From positions 4,615,501-4,679,500 of the forward strand of contig NC_059084.1 of assembly GCF_020497125.1 (NCBI RefSeq): a stretch of DNA of 64,000 nt, read 5' to 3'. The position numbers and the translations under genes are program-made. This stretch comes from Mauremys mutica. Lineage: Eukaryota; Chordata; Testudines; Geoemydidae. Below the pieces are notes generated by a model that was not told where the DNA came from, ran no database searches, and worked only from the letters and a program-made list of their open reading frames with translations. This document shows, piece by piece, positions 58,022 to 64,000 of the stretch (position 1 is its first letter; the number at the start of each line of letters is the position of its first letter).

Positions 58022-58094
58022 GGGCCTGATCCCAAGTCCACTGGAACCAATGGAAAGGGCTTCCATTGACCTCAATGGGCATTGAGTCAGGCCA
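58022..58094. repeat. Palindromic MITE, 73 bp
   Basis: Left gggcctgatcccaagtccac and right, reversed, ggcctgactcaatgcccatt are the ends. Core ccattgacctcaatggg lies at 58,063-58,079. Confidence 0.6.
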
Positions 58095-58352
58095 AGAGAC
58101 AGCAGAGGTGCAGTGATACTGGGAAAACGTATAAGCAGTTTCCACACCTGTGCTGGTCCACAGATTATCAGGGAAAGGTCTTCAGCACTGGAGACTGTTT
58201 TTCAACAGGAAATATGGACCTTCAGATCAAGAGACTGGTCCTCAACATCAGAGACTGGCCTTCCGCACTGTCTTGATCATTAGGGTCGAAATTCACCCCT
58301 ATGCAGGCGGCCAGCATAAGGCTAATGTGCCCCTTAAAACCTATGAATGTTA

Positions 58353-58653
58353 GAGTATGTCTACACTACCCGTCAGATCGGCGGGTAGTGATCGATCGAT
58401 CGGGGATCGATTTATCACGTCTAGTATAGACACGATAAAATTGATCCCCGATCGCTCTGCCCTCGACTCTGGAACTCCACCCTGGCAAGAGGCGGAAGTG
58501 GAATTGACGGGGGAGCGGCAACAGTTGACTCGCCGCCGTCCTCATGGCCAGGTAAATCGACCTAAGGTACGCCGACTTCAGCTACGCTCTTCGCATAGCT
58601 GAAGTTGTGTATCTTAGGTCGACACCCCACCCCCCGCAGTGTAGACCTAGCCC
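58353..58653. mobile_element. Two-hairpin MITE (TGTCTACACT ends), 301 bp
   Basis: Ends gtatgtctacactacccg and, reversed, taggtctacactgcgggg. Two internal hairpins are visible: gatcggggatcgatttatc against its inverse (58,397-58,452), and tcgacctaaggtacgccgac against gttgtgtatcttaggtcga (58,556-58,622). It has no coding capacity. Strong recurrence of GATC and TCGA is unusual for the window. Confidence 0.8.
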
Positions 58654-59165
58654 AAAATGGGATTGGAGCGGTTACAGGTCTAATGCCGACCCTCTGAACA
58701 GGGTGAATTTCACCATTGGTGCTCTGCAATTTTTGTAATCAGCCAATCATAGCTACAGCAAATAGCACGAGCTGTACGGGTCCCCAAAAGAACAGAAACA
58801 CAAAGTGGGTAAGGGGAGCCCTTTTCTTCAAACAATATATACATTACAAAACACACACTTCTGGGTGGCACAAGCCTCTTTTTCACATGAGAAATGACCC
58901 ACTTCAAGCCATTTTAAAAAATGATTTATTTTGGCTTCTTGTCAATTTTGCAAAATGGCAAAACACAAATGACTTTTCGCTGGTGTATTTTCACAAGATT
59001 TTCACTGTAAGCAAAAGGCATTTTGCAGCAGTGAAAAGAAGGAATCAATGTAGCATTTTGTAGAGGGGCAGCAAACCTGAGCAATGTTTTGCCACTGCAA
59101 AAGTATCATGAAATGGCTAAGTAAACCACAGAGAATTCAGCCACGTTTGATATTGTCTCCTCAGC
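58654..59165. other. Unassigned stretch
   Basis: One 115-codon plus-strand frame (58,716-59,063) runs through an A/T-rich, possibly palindromic repeat (attttgcaaaatggcaaaac). No gene recognised. Confidence 0.35.
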
Positions 59166-59171
59166 TGAGAG

Positions 59172-59291
59172 TAGGGTGACCAGATGTCCTGATATTAGGA
59201 GCTTTATCTTATATAGGCAACTATCCCCCCATCCCTCCTCCGAAAAAACAAAGTGTCCTGATTTTTCACACTTACTATTTGGTCACCCTGA
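59172..59291. mobile_element. Short TA-flanked MITE, 120 bp
   Basis: Ends TAGGGTGACCAGATGTCC and, reversed, TCAGGGTGACCAAATAG. It is a compact non-autonomous element, the smaller relative of 56,115-56,821. Confidence 0.8.
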
Positions 59292-59575
59292 GAATAATAC
59301 ATTTGAACTGTGTCTCTTTTCAGAGACAGTGTGACAGAGTGCTGGGAGCCAGCAAGAGAGCCTGAACTGTGTTCACTGGCTCCCCCGGGGAGGTTTGATT
59401 GAGGAATAGAGTGTAATTATCTAATTGGCAGGGATCCTAGTTTTCTGTGATAAAAACCCCAAACTTCCCTGCTCAAAAAAAAAAATCTATGTTTTTCCAT
59501 AGTTAAAATGAAATGCTGAACTTTCGGTTCCCTAGCCACACTATATACAGGTATCAGTTGAACTCAGTGTTTTAT
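59292..59575. other. Unassigned stretch
   Basis: Nothing recognised apart from an A-run at 59,477-59,486. Confidence 0.35.
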
Positions 59576-59582
59576 TGATATA

Positions 59583-59760
59583 CAGTAGAACCCCGTTTAT
59601 CCAAGCCTTCATTATCCGGCTCTCCATATTAACCGAATCACCAGCCGCCTGAGCCCCAGCTGTGCAGGGCTGACTGCCCAAGCCCCCCCCGCATCTTAAA
59701 ATAAGGGATAGAAAGCTCTTTACCAATTCTCCTGATTATCTAAATTATCCAGTCTGGTCC
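59583..59760 (+). mobile_element. pogo/Tigger-like DNA transposon fragment
   Basis: Begins CAGTAGAACCCCGTTTATCC preceded by TA, followed by 'ttcattatccggctctcc', the typical start of Tigger-type elements. The distal part has gattatctaaattatccag. The opposite terminus is missing or too eroded to place. Confidence 0.65.
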
Positions 59761-59886
59761 TGCTCCCAGTCAGTCACACCCTTGACTGATCAAAGTTTTA
59801 CTGACAAAAATACTAGTGTAGACATAGCCTCAGAGAGCTCTCAAGGAAGGGAGGTAGACCTCTTGGGTCCTGGGGAGGCCCTAAAT

Positions 59887-60172
59887 CAGGGGGTCTCAAA
59901 CTTCATTGCACCGCGACCCCTTCTGACAATAAAAATTACTACATGACCCCAGGACGGGAACGAAGCCTGGGCCCACCCGAGCCCCACTGACCGGAGGGAA
60001 GTTGAAGCCCAAGGGCTTCAGCCTCTGGTGGGGGACCTGTAACCTGAGTCCCAACAGGCAGGGCTGAAGCCCTCAGGCTTTGACCTCGGGTGGTGGGGCT
60101 TGGGCTTCGGCCCCGGGCCCCAGCAAGTCTAAGCCAGCCCTGGTGACCCCATTAAGAGTTTGAGAATCGCTG
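59887..60172 (+). mobile_element. Non-autonomous hAT-type element, 286 bp
   Basis: Ends CAGGGGGTCTCAAACTT and, reversed, CAGCGATTCTCAAACTC. Target duplication is 7 of 8: ccctaaat (59,879-59,886) and ctctaaat (60,173-60,180). The interior includes gcaccgcgacccc and gggcttcagcctctgg. No transposase. Confidence 0.85.
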
Positions 60173-60180
60173 CTCTAAAT

Positions 60181-61426
60181 AGTATTGCCCCCTGGATCTG
60201 TAAAGGGGTCTGAAATAAACTGCACAGTGTGGACATCTAAGTGGTGGAGGCTGAGCTGTTTCTGAGCGGCTGGAAAGCAAGAGCAGAGCTCTACCCGTGA
60301 CAAGCTGATTTTTCCATTTCTGTTCACATTCAACAGGCCATCCGTTCTACAGACACCTCTGCATCTCTGGGAAGACAAAACTGAAAATTAAAGCCACTTG
60401 CACCTGATGACAACCTGCTGCTGCTTCTGGTGCTGGACAGAAAATTGCTTTGGGGCTTAATTAGTCTCTGTTCAGAAAGTGCTGTGCTAGACAATGTTTC
60501 TGTATTAAAGTTCATGGTTAAGAAAGGAGATCAAGCCCATGGGGCTGACTATGATTAATATGGCTCCCAGGAGAATATTGTTTTTAAACCTTTCAAATAT
60601 CCCCTAAACATAAACACATTTGCACAGAGGAATTTAGCAATAATGGCATTATGCCAGCTATAATGTCGCATAAAGGAAGTGTCCTTTCACGTATCTAATA
60701 TGCTTTGGACTAGAACAGGACAATTAAAGGACAGTGAAGGAGGATGCTGAGGAATTTGGTAATAGTTGAGAAAAAAAAGTAATCCTTTCTCTGAGACCTC
60801 ATTAAAACTGTTTATTTAAAACACTGGGAAATATAGTTTAATAAAAAAAGTGCAGGCTTAGCATTAACCTGCAATCTTTATCTATTTATGTATTTAAACC
60901 TCTTCTCTGGCTACTGCTCTCTGACAAGATTTACCAAGTTGTTGAGCAGAGAGAGCCAGTCCTAGCTCAGAATTCCACAGCCTTCTTTCAGTTTCCTGTG
61001 TGGAAGGACTGTAATGCATCCCAATAGTTTCCTCAGGGTGAAGCCTTCTGTTCCTCACACTGCATTTCACTACTGACTTATTGTCATTAGCTGTACTCCC
61101 TTCAGTGAAATGGAGAAGTCTGATTTTTGTTTTTAATTGCAGAGCCCACAACATACAGTCTATTTCTAGATTTCAAGCAGTGCAGAACATGGCATTCAGG
61201 TCGAAACAGCCTTCCACACAACTCACTTTGAGCTCTCCCCTTACTTACTATTCCTGACAATTATATACTGTCCCCTTATTGGGCTAATTACCTCACTACC
61301 CAGCCATTGCCCCCAAGTGTCAACAGTCTCCACCATGACAGTTTAATTGCTTCCAGTTAAGCTTGTGATCTTTTCTGTTCACAATAATCTGTGACCAGCG
61401 AGCTATAGCTAGCGCACTCTCACAGG
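60181..61426. other. Unassigned stretch
   Basis: A/T-rich, frames under 90 codons. Nothing recognised. Confidence 0.35.
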
Positions 61427-61645
61427 CAGGGGCGGCTCTATGTTTTTTGCCGCCCCAAGCACGGCAGTCAGGTGGCCTTCGGTGGCATGCCTGCAGGCGG
61501 TCCGCTGGTCACGCAGCTTCGGCGGCCTTTCTGCGGGTGATATGCTGATCTCGCGCCTTCGGCGTACCCGCTGCCGAATTGCCGCCAAAGCCGCGGGACC
61601 AACAGACCTCCCGCAGGCATGCCGCCGAATGCTGCCGGACTGCCT
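61427..61645 (+). mobile_element. 3'-truncated hAT-type element
   Basis: Begins CAGGGGCGGCTCTATG, the end of the 11,684 family. The interior holds a strong inverted pair (ttcggtggcatgcctgcagg against cccgcaggcatgccgccgaa). The opposite terminus (GGAGCCGCCCCTG) is missing, so no target duplication can be shown. Confidence 0.7.
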
Positions 61646-62195
61646 CCCTCAGGTGCCCACCTGAGGCACATTGTGCATATGCTTAGATGAAAACTGGTTG
61701 CAAGGGTGCCAAACTTGATGAAGATTTTTATCATGTGGGTTTTGTCCCCTTGAAACTAGATTGAAGTCATTACCACACAACCATCCATCTGATGTCAACA
61801 ACTTTCAGTCTACGGCTCTGGAATGGATTTGAACTGGTGACACACAGGCAAAAGGCAACACAGAGCATTAGCATACCTCTGGGTCATCTAGCTTACCCAA
61901 GCATAAATTTCTTATAAAAGATGACGTCTCCTATAGTCCTGATTCTTTTCAAAGCGTCTTGATGTAGCAGAAACCCCAGCACAGGGAGATTCTGATTATT
62001 TCAAGGGATATATACATTTAAATTAAGCTTTCACCATCTGTTCCAACTCTTAATTGGAAATGCAAAAGAAGAAGAACCCAATCTGTAATTAATCAGCAAA
62101 AAGATCCAAGTTATTTAAATGCATGCACACATCTTTTGTTCAGTATGGCATGAATCTGTTAGGATTTTCTCATTATTAGACACAAATTGCTCTTT
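61646..62195. other. Unassigned stretch
   Basis: Nothing recognised. Confidence 0.35.
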
Positions 62196-62200
62196 CTTAT

Positions 62201-62288
62201 GGGCCAGATCCTCAGCTGTTGTAAGGTGGTACAGCTCCATTTTTTTCCGCGGAAATATGCTGATTTACACCTGGTAAGGACCTAGTCC
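62201..62288. repeat. Palindromic MITE, 88 bp
   Basis: Left gggccagatcctcagctgtt and right, reversed, ggactaggtccttaccaggt are the ends. 'gtacagctccat' and 'atatgctgatttacac' form opposed arms. Confidence 0.65.
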
Positions 62289-63349
62289 TATATACTTATT
62301 TTCAGCTATTGCGCCTTTTATGTAGCAAAGTGAGCAGCACTGAGAGGGTTTTTTTAATCATATTTAGGCAAACATGGATTCCCCTTCTTTATGTTTACTA
62401 AAGCTCCTGAAAAGCTTAACATTTTGAATATGCCAAAGGGATGAATGTTTGGGGATGAAATGGAGGACAAGAGCTATCATTTAGACCTGGACGGCCTAAC
62501 TCATAGTTAGCACATATAAAGAGGTCCATCCATCAAGCAGTCTTCATTGCATGGCTGGGGATGCTAAAATTTGTCCTTCATAAGCTCTTTCTGGAACTGT
62601 CTGGAAATGCTCCAGGTATTGTTTCCACTGGGAGTCTTATGCCACTGACCTTGCTTCAGTCTCTATTGCAGGGCTTGCCTCAACAGGGAAGCAGTCCCGG
62701 TTGGGCAGTTTGTACCATCCGTGACTGGCCTTGGGCAGTATTGATGGGGAGGGTGGACTTATACCTCTAGAGATTGTCCATGCAACAGTGTGACCAGCAT
62801 TACGATCTCCTTCTATCTTCTGAGCAGAACTGTGGTGCCACAAAGCAATAGTGCTGAAGAGATATTAAAGCCCTTGTCAAAGGACTTATTTGGGTTGCTT
62901 TTGATTAAGTTCAGCTACGCTAGTCCTGTGCAATACTTCACTTTTCATTTTTACAGTATCATACGCACGTGTTGTAAAAGTGAAATAACTGCACTATAAA
63001 AATATTTTAAGAGGCATATACAACATGAATTACAATTGCCGGAGGATAAGCCCTTTCTGCTGCCCTGAGCCAAAACTGAAAATGTTGCTCTGCGCCAAGG
63101 GGAAGAAATAAAAAACCATAAAGCCTTGTCCTGTCTCTGGGTACTTGCCCTAATTTTGGCAAAGAAGGAAAACATCAAGAAAGTATATGCAAGGATGCAT
63201 TAGGTACAGGACATCCAGTTCACAGAATAACCAGTAATAGCAAAACGTACCATGGAATCTGGTCAAAACAGCTTTGGAAACATTTTAGAAGGGTCGAGAG
63301 CCACAAAGGGTGTTATGTGCTACAATAATCATAGTCGTTGGGCAAGCCA
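62289..63349. other. Unassigned stretch
   Basis: Frames up to 75 codons with no splice support. No repeat recognised. Confidence 0.35.
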
Positions 63350-63355
63350 GCAGAA

Positions 63356-63445
63356 GAATGATTCTGTAGCTTGATGGTTAGGGCACCTCACCTAGGAGGT
63401 GAGAGACCCATGTTCCTGTCTCACTGCTCCAGTGATTCTTTAATT
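63356..63445 (+). repeat. tRNA-like repeat module, half of a palindromic family
   Basis: gtagcttgatggttagggca followed by 'cacctaggaggtgagagacc' and 'catgttcctgtctcactg' resembles an eroded tRNA-derived head. It has only one arm of the palindrome seen at 63,505. Confidence 0.55.
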
Positions 63446-63504
63446 ATTAATCCCCAATACAGCAGCATCCATAGGAAAGTGTGAGGGAGACCTACACCAG
63501 AATA

Positions 63505-63640
63505 GCTCAGTGGTTAACACCCCCTCCCCCAAGAGGTGTTGGACTCCCCTATTCAAATCCTTTCTCCCCCCTCTGCCTGAAATGGGGCTTGAACCTGGGT
63601 CTCCACATCCCAGGTGAGTGCTTTAACCACTGTGTTTATA
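63505..63640. repeat. Inverted pair of tRNA-like heads
   Basis: Left half reads tagctcagtggttaacaccc through 'attcaaatcc'. The right half, reversed, reads 'cagtggttaaagcactcacc' through 'acccaggttcaagcc'. Two tRNA-like heads therefore face each other in about 135 bp. It is not a tRNA gene: the acceptor stem and anticodon arm are not intact. Confidence 0.65.
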
Positions 63641-63648
63641 AACACAGG

Positions 63649-63828
63649 AGGAGGGATAGCTCAGTGGTTTGAGCATTGGCCTGCTAAACCCAGGGTTATG
63701 AGTTCAATCCTTGAGGGGGCCACTTAAGGATCTGGGGCAAAAATTGGTCCTGCTAGTGAAGGCAGGGGGCTGGACTTGATGACCTTTCTTCAACATCCCT
63801 TCCAGTTCTAGGAGATTGGTATGTCTCC
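63649..63828 (+). mobile_element. tRNA-derived SINE with CR1-like tail
   Basis: A box in TAGCTCAGTGGTTTGAGCAT (from 63,657) and B box ggttatgagttcaatcc (63,694-63,710), both internal Pol III promoter elements. Then 'acttaaggatctggggcaaa' and a CR1-like tail (gacttgatgacctttcttc, 'ttccagttctaggag'). This is the best-preserved SINE in the window. Confidence 0.92.
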
Positions 63829-63914
63829 AATGATTACCTTTACCTTTAAATTATAAAACCGCCACCTGCTTTTGAATTTTGAATGGGACCCAATCCAGTG
63901 GGCAGGCTATAAGC

Positions 63915-64000
63915 CAGGGACTGGCAACCTTTGGCACGCGGCCTGTCAGGGAAATCTGCTGGCGGGCCAGATGGTTTGTTTAAACAGATTAAACTTAACT
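63915..64000 (+). mobile_element. hAT-type element, cut by the window end
   Basis: Begins CAGGGACTGGCAACCTTTGG, a hAT-type end similar to 47,847. It continues cacgcggcctgtcagg and is truncated by the window. A left target site of ctataagc (63,907-63,914) is expected to recur beyond it. Confidence 0.7.

Noticed and set aside
63649..63828. Possible functional tRNA gene (A and B boxes present)
   Set aside because: No intact acceptor stem, and the tail is CR1-like. The same sequence occurs at two other places, so it is a SINE.

Overview
This looks like a stretch of a reptile nuclear genome, most likely a turtle. The evidence is the repeats. There are three copies of a tRNA-derived SINE with a CR1-like tail, CR1 3' ends, ancient CORE-SINE/MIR-like copies, many short hAT-type DNA elements with exact 8-bp target duplications, and a large set of palindromic MITEs. 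I recognised these families from memory of sauropsid and turtle repeats; a RepeatMasker run would settle the names.

I recognise no complete protein-coding gene. Nearly all open frames are short, lack splice support, or lie inside repeats. The one clear gene-scale signal is a CpG island at about 27,880-29,660. It carries a candidate minus-strand first coding exon (28,568-28,598) with a good splice donor. Other minus-strand segments have plausible splice sites and open frames: 49,713-49,783, 29,887-29,917, 14,242-14,268 and 12,810-12,994. The phases of 28,568, 14,242 and 12,810 can be joined, so a minus-strand gene with several alternative 5' exons is possible but unproven. A separate candidate is a signal-peptide exon at 9,550-9,641 (minus). 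Plus-strand candidates at 40,238-40,276 and 45,996-46,071 are weaker.

Layout. 1-5 kb: a minus-strand solo LTR and a hAT element. 5-12 kb: MIR, CR1 and palindromic MITEs, then two hAT elements in one 600-bp block. 12.8-14.5 kb: candidate exons and a (GT)n array. 16-19.6 kb: a TG-rich degenerate tract, a 753-bp hAT element, two CR1 pieces and a SINE. 20-27 kb: MITEs and MIR copies, including a long hairpin nested in a MIR. 27.9-31.1 kb: the CpG island followed by a C-rich degenerate minisatellite. 33-36 kb: a hAT element and a plus-strand solo LTR with a 737-bp MITE inserted in it. 36-53 kb: mostly single-copy-looking intergenic or intronic DNA with scattered repeats and one 311-bp hAT element. 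53-60 kb: a dense run of palindromic MITEs, two TA-flanked elements, a pogo/Tigger-like fragment and another hAT. 61-64 kb: more hAT pieces and a cluster of tRNA-like modules.

The main biological story is layered, non-autonomous transposition: at least seven hAT-type insertions, nested elements whose order can be read, and many palindromic elements sharing a short symmetrical core. No bacterial, phage, CRISPR or intact viral coding system is present.
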